A stretch of 64,000 nucleotides of DNA from DAOMFB01 sp963801475 (GCA_963801475.1 CAWDEX010000001.1:1302001-1366000); one strand, 5' to 3'; positions 11,756-22,641 are shown, counted from the stretch's first letter. Notes: generated by a model from the letters alone, not told the origin. A program made the numbers and translations.

Positions 11756-12658
11756 ATGAACGCGAAGCTGAGGGCCGCCGTCGACTGGCTGAGCGAAAAG
11801 CTCCCCGAGCCGCCCGCCGTCGGGGTCATTCTCGGCTCGGGACTCGGAGAGTTCGCCGAGGGGCTGACGGAAGCCCTCACGATCCCGTACGAGAAGATCC
11901 CCGGCTTCCCGGCGTCGGCCGTGGTCGGACACGCCGGAAAGCTCGTCGTCGGCCGGGTCCGAGGCGTCCCGACGGTCGTTCTCTCGGGGCGCGTCCACTA
12001 CTACGAAGGGCACCCGATGTCCGACGTCGTCTTCCCGGCGAGGGTCCTGGGCCTGATCGGGTGCCGTGACGTCATCGTCACGAACGCCGCCGGAGGGATC
12101 GCGCGGTCGCTCCGCCCGGGCGACCTGATGCTCATCGAGGACCATCTCAACTTCTTCGGCACGAGTCCGCTCATCGGCCCGCACGACGAGGACATGGGCC
12201 CGCGGTTCCCGGACATGACGGACGCCTACCGGAAGGACCTGCGGGACGTGGCGATCCGCGTGGCCCGGCGCGAGAAGGTTCGGCTGAAGCGGGGCGTCTA
12301 CGTCGGCCTCCACGGGCCGTCGTACGAGACGCCGGCCGAGATCCGCGCCTTCCGGGCGCTGGGGGCCGACGCCGTCGGGATGTCCACGGTGCCCGAGGTG
12401 ATCGCCCTGAACCAGCTCGGCGTCGGCGTCGTCGGGATCTCGTGCGTCACGAACATGGCGGCGGGCGTCGAGAGGAAGAAGCTGATCCACACGGACGTCC
12501 TCGAGACGACCCAGCGCGTGAAGCTCCAGTTCGTCAGGCTCCTGAACGGGCTCGTCGAAGCGATCGGCACGGGACGGACGGGCGAGGCGCCCCCCGAGGG
12601 ACGGGCCGGGGGCGAGCCTCGCTCCGCGTTCCTGAATCCGGGGACGCGCCGGCGATGA
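11756..12658 (+). CDS. Purine nucleoside phosphorylase (trimeric type I)
   Basis: 300 residues. It cleaves purine (deoxy)nucleosides with phosphate to free base and (deoxy)ribose 1-phosphate in the cytosol. Family motifs: GSGLG (27-31), HYYEGH (81-86), TNAAGG (109-114), GPSYETPAE near 190 and GMSTVPE near 212. It is about 25 residues longer than typical members because of a Gly/Pro/Arg-rich C-terminal tail. GGGGGACGAC precedes the ATG. Its TGA overlaps the ATG of cytidine deaminase (ATGA), implying coupled translation. The adenosine or inosine/guanosine preference is not certain. Confidence 0.95.
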   Translation: MNAKLRAAVDWLSEKLPEPPAVGVILGSGLGEFAEGLTEALTIPYEKIPGFPASAVVGHAGKLVVGRVRGVPTVVLSGRVHYYEGHPMSDVVFPARVLGLIGCRDVIVTNAAGGIARSLRPGDLMLIEDHLNFFGTSPLIGPHDEDMGPRFPDMTDAYRKDLRDVAIRVARREKVRLKRGVYVGLHGPSYETPAEIRAFRALGADAVGMSTVPEVIALNQLGVGVVGISCVTNMAAGVERKKLIHTDVLETTQRVKLQFVRLLNGLVEAIGTGRTGEAPPEGRAGGEPRSAFLNPGTRRR

Positions 12659-13080
12659 CGCCGAAGGCGCGACGGCCCCTCACGAACGCCGAGAAGAAGT
12701 TGCTCGTGGCGGCCGCGGCGCGGGCCCGGCGGCATGCCTCGGCGCCCTATTCGAAGTTCCGGGTCGGCGCCGCGCTTCTCGCGGACGACGGGCGTCTCTT
12801 CACGGGATGCAACGTCGAGTCGGCGTCGTACGGCCTGACGGTCTGCGCCGAGCGGACGGCCGTATTCAAGGCGCTCTCGGAGGGGGTCCGGAAGTTCCGC
12901 GCCGTGGCGGTCGTGACGGCGGCCGAGGAGCCGACGGCGCCGTGCGGAGCCTGCCGCCAGGTCCTCTGGGACCAGTGCCGTGACATCGACGTCGTGATGC
13001 AGACGACCGGCGGCCGGCGGGTGGAGAGCCGCCTCGCGGCCCTACTTCCGTGCCCCTTCGAGTTCGGAGGACCGTCATGA
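12655..13080 (+). CDS. cdd: Cytidine deaminase
   Basis: 141 residues from ATG 12655, overlapping the PNP stop. The open frame extends upstream, but this start gives the normal tetrameric-type length. It converts (deoxy)cytidine to (deoxy)uridine. Visible motifs are FRVGAA (35-40), GCNVE (51-55), catalytic CAE (64-66) and the zinc-binding PCGACRQ (Cys97, Cys100). Its product would feed the pyrimidine phosphorylase at the end of the operon. The stop overlaps the next gene by ATGA. Confidence 0.95.
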   Translation: MTPKARRPLTNAEKKLLVAAAARARRHASAPYSKFRVGAALLADDGRLFTGCNVESASYGLTVCAERTAVFKALSEGVRKFRAVAVVTAAEEPTAPCGACRQVLWDQCRDIDVVMQTTGGRRVESRLAALLPCPFEFGGPS

Positions 13081-14534
13081 GAGCGAGATCCGCCTTCGGT
13101 GCCCTGCTCCTCCTTCTTCTCGCGGGTCCGGCCGTCGCGCAGAAGAAACCGGCGGCGATCCCCGCCCCGGCGCCGGCATCGGCGCCGGTCCCGAGGTCGC
13201 CTTGCGACCTGATGGTCGTGGCCGGGGCGGTCGTGACGATGGACCCCTCGTTCCGCGTCCTTTCGGAGTCCGCGATCATCGTGAAGGACGGCGTGATCCT
13301 GGACATCATGAACGTCGCCGACGCGGACCGCTTCTGGGAGCCTGCCGAACGGGTCGAGAGGAAGAGCTCGGTCGTGCTGCCGGGTCTCGTCAATACGCAC
13401 ACGCACGCCGCGATGAACCTGATGCGGGGCATCTCCGACGACCAGCCCCTGATGGAGTGGCTCCAGAAGTCGATCTTCCCGGCGGAGGCGAAAAACGTGT
13501 CGCCGGACTTCGTGAAGGCCGGGACGACGCTCGCCTGCCTCGAGATGGTGCGTGGCGGGACGACGACCTTCGCCGACATGTACTACTACGAGTCGGACGT
13601 AGCGGCCGCCGTCGAAACGTGTGGAATGCGCGCCGTCCTGGGCGAGACCTGGCTCGACTTCCCGGCGCCGGGGCACGCGAACCTCGAGGAGTCGCAGAAG
13701 GTCACCCGCGCCTTCCTCGAGAAGTGGAAGGGGCATCGCCGGATCACGGCGGCGGTGGCGCCGCATGCGCCCTACACCTGCTCGAAGGAGACGCTGCTGG
13801 CCGCGAAGGCGCTCGCCGACGAGTTCGGGGCGCCGCTCCTGATCCACGTCTCCGAGACGAAGGACGAGCAGAAGCAGATCCGGGAGAAGTACGGAACGAC
13901 GCCCGTGAAGTGGCTGGACGCGATCGGGTTCCTCGGGCCGCGGGTCCTGGCCGCGCACGGAGTCTGGCTGGACGAGGGGGACCTCGCCCTCCTCGCGTCG
14001 AGGAAGGTCGCCCTCTCCCACAACCCGGAATCGAACATGAAGCTCGCGTCCGGCGTGGCGCCGGTCGTGGCGGCCCGGAAGGCGGGCGTCACCGTGGGCC
14101 TGGGGACGGACGGCGTGGCGGGCTCGAACAACGACCTCGACATGTGGGAGGCGATGGACTTCGCCGGGAAGCTGGCGAAGGTGACGGCACTCGACCCGAC
14201 CGTCCTCCCGGCGCGCGACCTTCTCCGGATGGCGACGATCGAGGGAGCCCGCGCCCTCGGCCTCGAGAAGAGGATCGGTTCGCTCGAGGAGGGCAAGTCG
14301 GCCGACCTGATCGCCGTCGACCTGAACGCCCCGCGAAGCCGGCCGATCTACGACGTCGCCTCGGCGCTCGTCTACTCGGTCAAGGAGGGGGACGTCTCGC
14401 TGACGGTCGTGGACGGCAAGGTCCTCTGGGACGGGCGGACGTGGCGGACGATGGACGCGAAGGCCGCCCTGCAGGCGGCGACGGACTGGCGGGAGAAGAT
14501 CCTGAAGTCCCTCCGGGAGGCCGCGGCGAAATGA
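13077..14534 (+). CDS. Exported amidohydrolase, MtaD/SAH-adenosine deaminase-like
   Basis: 485 residues from ATG 13077, overlapping cdd (ATGA). It begins with a clear signal peptide (MRARSAFGALLLLLLAGPAVA) and an Ala/Pro-rich linker, so it is predicted periplasmic. The rest is an amidohydrolase barrel close to 5-methylthioadenosine/S-adenosylhomocysteine deaminases: PGLVNTHTHAAMNLMRG with metal HTH (108-110), a later metal His in HVSETKDE, a His in AHGVWL and Asp in GTDGVAGSNND. Expected chemistry is hydrolytic deamination of an adenosine-type purine. A periplasmic location is unusual, because classical MtaD is cytosolic. Guanine or N-acyl substrates are possible alternatives. Confidence 0.88.
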   Translation: MRARSAFGALLLLLLAGPAVAQKKPAAIPAPAPASAPVPRSPCDLMVVAGAVVTMDPSFRVLSESAIIVKDGVILDIMNVADADRFWEPAERVERKSSVVLPGLVNTHTHAAMNLMRGISDDQPLMEWLQKSIFPAEAKNVSPDFVKAGTTLACLEMVRGGTTTFADMYYYESDVAAAVETCGMRAVLGETWLDFPAPGHANLEESQKVTRAFLEKWKGHRRITAAVAPHAPYTCSKETLLAAKALADEFGAPLLIHVSETKDEQKQIREKYGTTPVKWLDAIGFLGPRVLAAHGVWLDEGDLALLASRKVALSHNPESNMKLASGVAPVVAARKAGVTVGLGTDGVAGSNNDLDMWEAMDFAGKLAKVTALDPTVLPARDLLRMATIEGARALGLEKRIGSLEEGKSADLIAVDLNAPRSRPIYDVASALVYSVKEGDVSLTVVDGKVLWDGRTWRTMDAKAALQAATDWREKILKSLREAAAK

Positions 14535-15841
14535 GCCTTTTCGTCCGGACGATCGTCCGGAAGCGGGACGGCGCCGAGTTGACCGAGGGAGAGATCGCCG
14601 GCTTCGTCCGGGGCGTCACCGAAGGGACGATCAGCGACGAGCAGGCGGCCGCGTTCCTGATGGCGGTCTGCTGCCGCGGCATGACGACGGCGGAGACGGC
14701 CGCGCTGACCTTCGCGATGATGCGCTCCGGGGAGACGTGGGACCTCACCGCGCACGGCTTCGTGGGCGACAAGCATTCGACGGGCGGCGTCGGCGACAAG
14801 GTGACGCTGGTCCTCGCGCCCCTCCTCGCCGCCGTCGGCGTGAAGTCCGGGATGATGTCCGGCCGCGGGCTCGGGCACACGGGGGGGACTCTCGACAAGC
14901 TGGAGGCAATTCCCGGTTTCGCGACGTCGCTCCCGCGGAGCGAGTTCGACCGGCTTCTCGATACGGTCGGCTGCGCGCTGATCGGGCAGACCGACACCGT
15001 GGCGCCGGCGGACCGGCGCCTCTACGCCCTCCGCGACGTGACGGGGACGGTCGAGTCGATCCCTCTCATCACGGCGTCGATCCTGTCCAAGAAGCTCGCC
15101 ACGGGCGCCCACGCCGTGGTCTTCGACGTGAAGACCGGAAACGGCGCCTTCATGTCGAGCGCGGCCGACGCGTGGACGCTCGGACGTGCGCTCGTGGACA
15201 CGGCGCGCGCCGCGGGGCGGAAGGCGTCGGGCTGGATCACGGCGATGGATCGCCCCCTCGGGGAGGCCGTCGGAAACGCGAGCGAGGTGGAGGAGTCGAT
15301 CCGGATGCTCCGGGGCGAGGGGCCCGCGGACCTCCGGGAAAACGTCCTTCTCCTCGGAACCGAGCTCCTCCTGGCGTCGGGGCTCGAGAAGAGCGAGAAG
15401 GGAGCGAGGGCGCGCCTGAACGCCGCCCTGTCTGACGGCCGCGCGCTCGACGTCTTCGCCCGGCTCGTCCACGCGCAGGGGGGCGACGCGTCGGTCTGCG
15501 ATGACCCGTCGCGCCTGCCGCGGCCGGTCGCGAAGGTGGACGTGGTCGCTCCGGAAGCCGGCGTCGTCTCGCGCCTCGCGACGCGCGAGGTCGGCCTTCT
15601 GGCCATCGAGATCGGCTGCGGCCGGAGAACGAAGGACGACGGCATCGACGCGGCGTCGGGTTTCCGGATCCGGAAGAAGCCGGGCGACGTCGTCCGGAAA
15701 GGGGAGCCGCTGGTCGCCGTGGAGCTCGGTCCCACGGCGGCTCCGAACGAGACCTATTTCCGGCGTCTCGCCGCCTGTTTCGAGATCGCCCCGCCCGGAA
15801 CCTCCGTCTCGCCCCTTCCGCTGGCCGTCGAGCGGCTTTGA
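14531..15841 (+). CDS. Pyrimidine-nucleoside (thymidine) phosphorylase
   Basis: 436 residues from ATG 14531, overlapping the deaminase stop (ATGA); the frame is open far upstream but this start matches family length. It cleaves uridine/thymidine with phosphate. The family signature SGRGLGHTGGTLD lies at 110-122, with KHSTGGVGDK (81-90) at the phosphate site and the C-terminal alpha/beta domain containing RTKDDGID. It is the last gene of the salvage operon. The phosphorylases would give ribose 1-phosphate or deoxyribose 1-phosphate for carbon recovery. Confidence 0.95.
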   Translation: MSLFVRTIVRKRDGAELTEGEIAGFVRGVTEGTISDEQAAAFLMAVCCRGMTTAETAALTFAMMRSGETWDLTAHGFVGDKHSTGGVGDKVTLVLAPLLAAVGVKSGMMSGRGLGHTGGTLDKLEAIPGFATSLPRSEFDRLLDTVGCALIGQTDTVAPADRRLYALRDVTGTVESIPLITASILSKKLATGAHAVVFDVKTGNGAFMSSAADAWTLGRALVDTARAAGRKASGWITAMDRPLGEAVGNASEVEESIRMLRGEGPADLRENVLLLGTELLLASGLEKSEKGARARLNAALSDGRALDVFARLVHAQGGDASVCDDPSRLPRPVAKVDVVAPEAGVVSRLATREVGLLAIEIGCGRRTKDDGIDAASGFRIRKKPGDVVRKGEPLVAVELGPTAAPNETYFRRLAACFEIAPPGTSVSPLPLAVERL

Positions 15842-15886
15842 ACCGTCCCCCCAGGACGGGGGGAGAATGGCCGGGCGGAGACGTCC

Positions 15887-16429
15887 ATGCCCGAAGCGCG
15901 CACCACGACGGAGCTCTTTCTCCGGGCCTCCCTCGTCACGGCCGTGGTCGATGCCGTCCTCCTCGCTCTCGTGGGGCGCGTCCGGCCGGAGAGATGGCGC
16001 CGCCTCAAGTGGCCGCTCGGGGCCTCGGCCGCCTTCGTCTACGCGCTCCTCTGGGGTGTCCTCGCGTCGGGTCTCTACTGGGACGAGGTCTACCGTCACG
16101 TCTTCCCGCCGGGCCTTCGCCCGTGGCTTCCCCTCGTTTACGGCATCGGATTCGGACTTATCGCGGTCGTCTTCTGGAGCCTGTCCGTCCGGGCGTCGCG
16201 CTGGCCGGCCGTCTGGTTCTGCCTTCTCGGCGGGCTCGTCTCCATTCCCGGGCATGCGTGGGGGATGAGCCGCGGGCTCATGCGGGTGCCGCTCCTCTCG
16301 GAGGCGAGCCCGGCGGCTGCGCTTCTCTTCGGTTTCTTCGAGTTCATCGTCTATTTCGCCGCGATCGTCGGGCTCTCGCTCGTCGTTCTCCGGCTTCGCG
16401 AAGGGCCGGCGGCGGCGCGCCGGGCGTAG
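15887..16429 (+). CDS. Small integral membrane protein of unknown function
   Basis: 180 residues with four or five hydrophobic segments (about 12-30, 46-62, 82-103, 110-125 and 148-170) separated by short Arg-rich loops. I recognise no family or catalytic motif. A GAGAAT hexamer lies at 15863-15868 and a weak CCGTCC/GGACGG hairpin at 15843-15859 separates it from the salvage operon. Its TAG stop is part of the TAGAGT hexamer before the next gene, so the three genes to 17758 may form a unit. Confidence 0.7.
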   Translation: MPEARTTTELFLRASLVTAVVDAVLLALVGRVRPERWRRLKWPLGASAAFVYALLWGVLASGLYWDEVYRHVFPPGLRPWLPLVYGIGFGLIAVVFWSLSVRASRWPAVWFCLLGGLVSIPGHAWGMSRGLMRVPLLSEASPAAALLFGFFEFIVYFAAIVGLSLVVLRLREGPAAARRA

Positions 16430-16432
16430 AGT
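16427..16432 (+). promoter_or_regulatory. -10-like TAGAGT overlapping a stop codon
   Basis: TAGAGT ends seven bases before ATG 16440 and includes the TAG stop of the previous gene. There is no Shine-Dalgarno, so a leaderless transcript is likely. Confidence 0.4.
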
Positions 16433-16439
16433 CGGGACG

Positions 16440-16955
16440 ATGCTCTGGCTCGAGGATCTGCTCTTCCTCTTCGCGATCCCCGGGATGATGGTCGTCGGGT
16501 TCCCGTATCTCGTGCTGCTCACGAGGGGAGCGCCGCCGGAGTGGCCCGGCCTGGCCTCGCTCGGGTGGCGCGCCGGCGGTCTCGCCCTCGTCGCAGGAGG
16601 CGTGCTGGCGTTTCTCGCCTGCGTGGTCGACTTCGGTCGCCGCGGTCGGGGCACCCCGTTCCCCCTCGATCCGCCGAGCGAGCTGGTCGTGACGGGTCTC
16701 TACCGGTTCGTCCGCAACCCGATGTACGTGGCCGTCCTGAATGTCGTGCTCGGCGAAGCCGTCGTATTCAGCTCCGGAGAGCTGATCGGCTACTGGTTTT
16801 CCGTCCTCCTCGGTTTCCACCTCTTCGTCGTCCTCTACGAGGAGCCGACGCTCCGGAGGACGTTCGGACCGGCCTACGCGGCCTACGTCTCGCGGGTTCC
16901 GCGGTGGGTGCCGAACCGGCTCCGGCTTCCGTTCCCGGAGGTGGCGCCTTCGTGA
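16440..16955 (+). CDS. Isoprenylcysteine carboxyl methyltransferase (ICMT)/PEMT-like membrane methyltransferase
   Basis: 171 residues with three or four membrane segments and the ICMT/phospholipid methyltransferase-type C-terminus: GLYRFVRNPMY (about 85-95) followed by EEP-T--RTFG-AY-AY---VPRW. Such proteins use S-adenosylmethionine within the membrane. In bacteria the substrates are usually unknown and may be lipids or small molecules. It starts at ATG 16440, seven bases after TAGAGT, and ends in a GTGA overlap with the SDR gene, indicating a shared job. Confidence 0.85.
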   Translation: MLWLEDLLFLFAIPGMMVVGFPYLVLLTRGAPPEWPGLASLGWRAGGLALVAGGVLAFLACVVDFGRRGRGTPFPLDPPSELVVTGLYRFVRNPMYVAVLNVVLGEAVVFSSGELIGYWFSVLLGFHLFVVLYEEPTLRRTFGPAYAAYVSRVPRWVPNRLRLPFPEVAPS

Positions 16956-17758
16956 ACCTCCGGGACCGTCTCGCCGTCGTCACCGGCGCGTCCGGCGGGA
17001 TCGGCGCCGCGACGGCCCGTCTCATCGCCCGGGAGGGGGCGAGGGTCGTCCTCGTGGCCCGGTCACACGATTCGCTCGAGACGGTCGCCGCGGAAATCCG
17101 CGCCGCCGGCGGAGAGGCGTTCGCCGTTTCCGCCGACCTCGGCGTACCCGGTGCCGTCGAGCTTCTGGAGCGAGACGTTCTCGGTGTCCACGGCGTGCCG
17201 GACCTGCTCGTCAACAACGCCGGGGCAGGGCGGTGGCTCTTCACGGACGAGACGCCTCCCGGGGAGGCGGTCACGATGATGGCGGCTCCCTACTTCGCGG
17301 CGTTCTTCGCGACGCGCGCCTTCCTGCCGAAGATGCTGGAACGGGGGAGCGGGACGATCGTGAACGTCAACTCGCCGGTCGCCCTGATGCCGTGGCCCGG
17401 AGCCACCGGCTACGCGGCGGCGCGCTGGGCGCTTCGGGGGTTCACGGAGGCGCTGCGGCAGGACCTCGCCGGCACCGGCGTGGGCGTGATGCACTTCGTT
17501 AGCGGGAAGACGTCGAGCGCCTACTTCGAGCACAACCCGGGGGCGGAGGAACGGATCCCTCTCGTGGCGAAGGTCATCCCGACGCTCACGCCCGAGCAGG
17601 CTGCCGCCGCTCTCGTCGGTGGCGTCCGGCGAGACGCCCAAAGCGTCGTCGTGCCGTTCATGCTTCGCCTGTTCTGGATCTTCGAACGCCCCTTCCCGCG
17701 CCCGACCCGCTGGCTTCTCCGGGCCACGGGCACGAAACACCCGCGCGCTCGCGCCTGA
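16952..17758 (+). CDS. Short-chain dehydrogenase/reductase with Arg in the catalytic Lys position
   Basis: 268 residues from GTG 16952, overlapping the methyltransferase stop. The Rossmann fold is clear: TGASGGIG (11-18), NNAG (88-91), catalytic Ser141 in VNVNSP and Tyr154. The YxxxK motif reads YAAAR, so Arg158 takes the place of the catalytic lysine. The oxidoreductase reaction, substrate and whether the substitution lowers activity are unknown. A hydrophobic/aromatic C-terminal stretch (about 236-256) may associate with membrane. Translational coupling to an ICMT-like enzyme suggests lipid-type substrates. Confidence 0.88.
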   Translation: MNLRDRLAVVTGASGGIGAATARLIAREGARVVLVARSHDSLETVAAEIRAAGGEAFAVSADLGVPGAVELLERDVLGVHGVPDLLVNNAGAGRWLFTDETPPGEAVTMMAAPYFAAFFATRAFLPKMLERGSGTIVNVNSPVALMPWPGATGYAAARWALRGFTEALRQDLAGTGVGVMHFVSGKTSSAYFEHNPGAEERIPLVAKVIPTLTPEQAAAALVGGVRRDAQSVVVPFMLRLFWIFERPFPRPTRWLLRATGTKHPRARA

Positions 17759-17781
17759 ATCTCCGCCGGCTCCCCTTCGTT

Positions 17782-17787
17782 TATCCT
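17782..17787 (+). promoter_or_regulatory. -10-like TATCCT, leaderless arrangement before ABC-F gene
   Basis: TATCCT ends six bases before GTG 17794 with no Shine-Dalgarno. The spacing places transcription start at or next to the start codon. Confidence 0.45.
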
Positions 17788-17793
17788 CCGCCG

Positions 17794-19763
<1,970 letters not shown>

Positions 19764-19767
<4 letters not shown>

Positions 19768-21038
19768 ACGACGCCGTCTCCCGGACCGCCTCGATCCTCG
19801 CCGTCGGGAGCGAGCTTTTGGGGACGACGCGTCTCGACACGAACTCGCTCTTCCTGACGGGGGAGCTCGAGGCGATGGGGGTGAGGGTCGTCCGGAAGAC
19901 GTGCGTCGGGGACGAGGGAGAGGACCTCGCCGTCGAGATGCGCCTCGCGCTCGACCGGGCGCCGCTCCTCGTCGTCTCGGGGGGTCTCGGCCCGACGGCC
20001 GACGACCGGACGAAAGAGGTGCTTGCCGCGATCCTGGGACGCCGTCTCGTCCGCGACGAGGAGATCCTGTCGCGCCTCCGCGAGCGCTTTCGCCGCAGGG
20101 GCTTCGAGATGCCGAAGGTGAACGAGAAGCAGGCCGACGTTATCGAGGGGGCCGTCGTCCTGCCGAACCGGCGCGGCTCGGCCCCGGGGTTTCTCGTAGA
20201 GACCGGGGGCCGGACGGTCGTTCTCCTCCCGGGCGTTCCGGCCGAGATGAAGGCGATGTGGAGCGCGGAAGCCGCGCCGCTCCTGGCGGGTGTCTACGGG
20301 TCGACGGGCGTCTACCGGCGCGTCCTCAAGGTTGGAGGCCTTCCGGAGAGCGTCGTGGAGGAGCGGATCCGGCCCGTCTACGCGGCCCACCCGGAGGTGC
20401 CGGTCACGATCCTCGCCAGCGCCGGCGAGGTGCAGCTCCATTTCGCGGCGCGCGGTGCGGCGGAGGAGGCCGCCCGGGCCCTCGACCGCCTCGAGACGGA
20501 CTTCCGGAAGGCGCTCGGTGAGGACCTCTTCGGCCGCGACGAGGAGACGCTGGAAGGGGTCGTGGGAGAGCTCCTCCGGGCGCACGGGCAGACGCTCGGC
20601 CTGGCCGAGTCGTGCACCGGAGGCCTTCTGGCCGGCCGGCTGACCGACGTGCCCGGCTCGTCTGACTACTTTCTCGGTTCGGCCGTGACCTACGCGAACT
20701 CGGCCAAGATCGGACTCGCCGGAGTGCGGGCCGAGACGCTCGAGCGGTTCGGCGCGGTGTCGGAGGAGACCGCTCGGGAGCTCGCGGCCGGGGCGCGGCA
20801 GCGCTTCGGGGCGACGATCGGCTTGGCCGTCACGGGGATCGCCGGGCCGGGGGGCGGCACGCCGGAAAAGCCGGTCGGCACCGTCCACATTGCCCTCGAC
20901 GCTTCCGAGGGAAGCCGTCTCCACCGGTGCCGCCTCTTCCCGGGGGACCGGACGCTCGTCCGCCGCTGGACCACGACGGCCGCCCTCGTCATGATCCGCC
21001 TGTACCTCATGGGGACGCACGAAGGGGGACGGGCGTGA
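19764..21038 (+). CDS. cinA: CinA family protein (competence/damage-inducible; NMN deamidase and ADP-ribose pyrophosphatase type)
   Basis: 424 residues from ATG 19764. The N-terminal MoCF-like domain shows ILAVGSELLGT-RLDTNS, VSGGLGPT-DD-T and LLPGVPAEM; the C-terminal PncC/CinA domain shows LAESCTGGLLAGRLTDVPGSS and VTGIAGPGGGTPEKPVGT. Family members deamidate nicotinamide mononucleotide for NAD recycling and can hydrolyse ADP-ribose. It overlaps the ABC-F gene upstream (ATGA) and plsY downstream (GTGA), all one transcription unit. Confidence 0.95.
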
Positions 21039-21643
21039 GCGGGCTCTGGCGCGAGGAGACGGCTCTGGTCGTCTCGTATCTCGTCGGCTCGCTGACCTTC
21101 GCGACGATCCTCGTCCGCCTGACGAGCGGGATCGACATCCGGACGGTCGGCTCGGGCAACGCGGGAGGGACCAACGTCCTCCGGACCTCCGGAAAGGGCC
21201 TCGCGCTCGTCGTGGCGCTCCTCGACGTCCTGAAGGGCGTCGTTGCCGTCCTCCTCATGAAGACGATCACGTACGACCCGCGCTGGCTCGGCGCGGCGGC
21301 GGTCGCGGCGATCCTGGGACACGTCTTCCCGGTCTTCTTCGGCTTCCGCGGCGGCAAGGGCGTCGCCACGGCCGTCGGCTCGTTCTCGGTCCTCTCTCCC
21401 GGGTCGGTTCTCGTCATCGTGGCGGTCTTCGTCCTCGTCGTCAGCGCCACGCGGTACGTCTCTCTCGGCTCGGTCACGGCGGCCTGCCTCCTCCCGGTCA
21501 CGATGGGGCTCGTGTTCAAGGCCCCGGAAGGGGCGGTCATCGCCGCCGTCGTGGCGGCGACCCTCCTCGTCATTTCGCATCGGACGAACATCGGCCGACT
21601 TCTGTCCGGGACGGAGCGTCGGCTGGGGAAGAAGGACGAATGA
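21035..21643 (+). CDS. plsY: Glycerol-3-phosphate acyltransferase PlsY
   Basis: 202 residues from GTG 21035 (GTGA overlap with cinA). PlsY is a multi-pass membrane enzyme that acylates glycerol 3-phosphate from acyl-phosphate, the first step in phospholipid synthesis. Motifs: GSGNAGGTNVLR (variant of the GSGN-GATN loop), GHVFPVFFGFRGGKGVAT, and a conserved basic tail. Five or so hydrophobic segments are visible. It directly precedes gpsA, which makes its substrate. Confidence 0.95.
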   Translation: MSGLWREETALVVSYLVGSLTFATILVRLTSGIDIRTVGSGNAGGTNVLRTSGKGLALVVALLDVLKGVVAVLLMKTITYDPRWLGAAAVAAILGHVFPVFFGFRGGKGVATAVGSFSVLSPGSVLVIVAVFVLVVSATRYVSLGSVTAACLLPVTMGLVFKAPEGAVIAAVVAATLLVISHRTNIGRLLSGTERRLGKKDE

Positions 21644-22641
21644 GGAAGGTGACCATCGTCGGCGCGGGGGCGTGGGGGACGGCCTTTGCGATGCATGCCG
21701 CGGGCGCCGGGCTCGAGGTCGGGCTCCTCTGTAGCGGACGCGACGCGGTCGAGCCGCTGGCCGCGACGCGCCGCCATCCGGCTCTCGCCGGGGCTCCGCC
21801 GGTTCCCGAGGGCGTCTTCGTCACGGCTGACGCGGGGGCCGCGTTCGATGACGCCTCCGCCGTCCTCTGGGCCATCTCGGTGCAGGGGACCGCCGACGAG
21901 GCGGGACGCCTTCGCGAGTTCCTGCCGGGCTCGGTCCCTCTCGTCGCGATGTCGAAGGGGCTGGAGATCGGGTCGAAGCGTCGGACGACGCAGATCCTCG
22001 GCGATGTCCTTTCCCGCCGGTCCGGCCTCGCCGTCCTTTCGGGGCCGACGTTCGCCGCCGAGGTCGCGCGGGGCCTTCCGGCCGCGGCGGTCGTCGCCAG
22101 CGCCGACCCGGAAGTTTCCCTCTCGGTGCAGGGACTGCTCTCCTCGCCGACGTTCCGTCTCTACCGCTCGTCCGACGTGGTCGGGGTCGAGATCGCCGGC
22201 GCGGCGAAGAACGTCGTCGCCATCGCGGCAGGAATCGTGGACGGCCTGAAGCTCGGGCACAACACGCGGGCGGCGCTCCTGACGCGCGCTCTCGCCGAGA
22301 TCCGGCGCCTCGGGACGACGCTCGGCGGCCAGCCCGACACCTTCGCGGGACTCGCCGGGGTCGGAGACCTTCTCCTGACGGCCACCGGCGACCTCTCGCG
22401 AAACCGGCGCGTCGGCCTCGCCCTGGCGACCGGCCGGACCCTCGCCGACGCGCTCGCGTCCCTCGGAGGCGAGGTGGCGGAGGGTGTCGCCACGGCGGCC
22501 GTCCTCGTGGAGCTGGCCCGCTCCGTGAACGTCGAGATGCCGATCGCCGAGATCGTGGGCGAGATTCTCTCGGGACAGGTCTCTCCGCAGGACGCGCTCC
22601 GCGCCCTGATGACGCGGCGGCTGAAGCAGGAGAACGCCTGA
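21640..22641 (+). CDS. gpsA: Glycerol-3-phosphate dehydrogenase [NAD(P)+]
   Basis: 333 residues from ATG 21640 (ATGA overlap with plsY). It reduces dihydroxyacetone phosphate to sn-glycerol 3-phosphate in the cytosol. NAD(P)-binding GAGAWGTAFA lies at 5-14. The catalytic region includes SKGLE, LSGPTFAAEVARGLP and GAAKNVVAIAAGI-DGLKLG-NTRAALLTR, with DLLLTATGDLSRNR near 248. Adjacent plsY uses the product, so the pair forms a phosphatidic acid supply module. Confidence 0.96.
   Translation: MRKVTIVGAGAWGTAFAMHAAGAGLEVGLLCSGRDAVEPLAATRRHPALAGAPPVPEGVFVTADAGAAFDDASAVLWAISVQGTADEAGRLREFLPGSVPLVAMSKGLEIGSKRRTTQILGDVLSRRSGLAVLSGPTFAAEVARGLPAAAVVASADPEVSLSVQGLLSSPTFRLYRSSDVVGVEIAGAAKNVVAIAAGIVDGLKLGHNTRAALLTRALAEIRRLGTTLGGQPDTFAGLAGVGDLLLTATGDLSRNRRVGLALATGRTLADALASLGGEVAEGVATAAVLVELARSVNVEMPIAEIVGEILSGQVSPQDALRALMTRRLKQENA

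Noticed and set aside
15843..15859. CCGTCC/GGACGG hairpin as terminator of the salvage operon
   Set aside because: Only six base pairs and no T-run; not listed as a terminator.
14372..16654. 760-codon minus-strand frame opposite the pyrimidine phosphorylase
   Set aside because: Antisense to a gene with the full thymidine phosphorylase signature.
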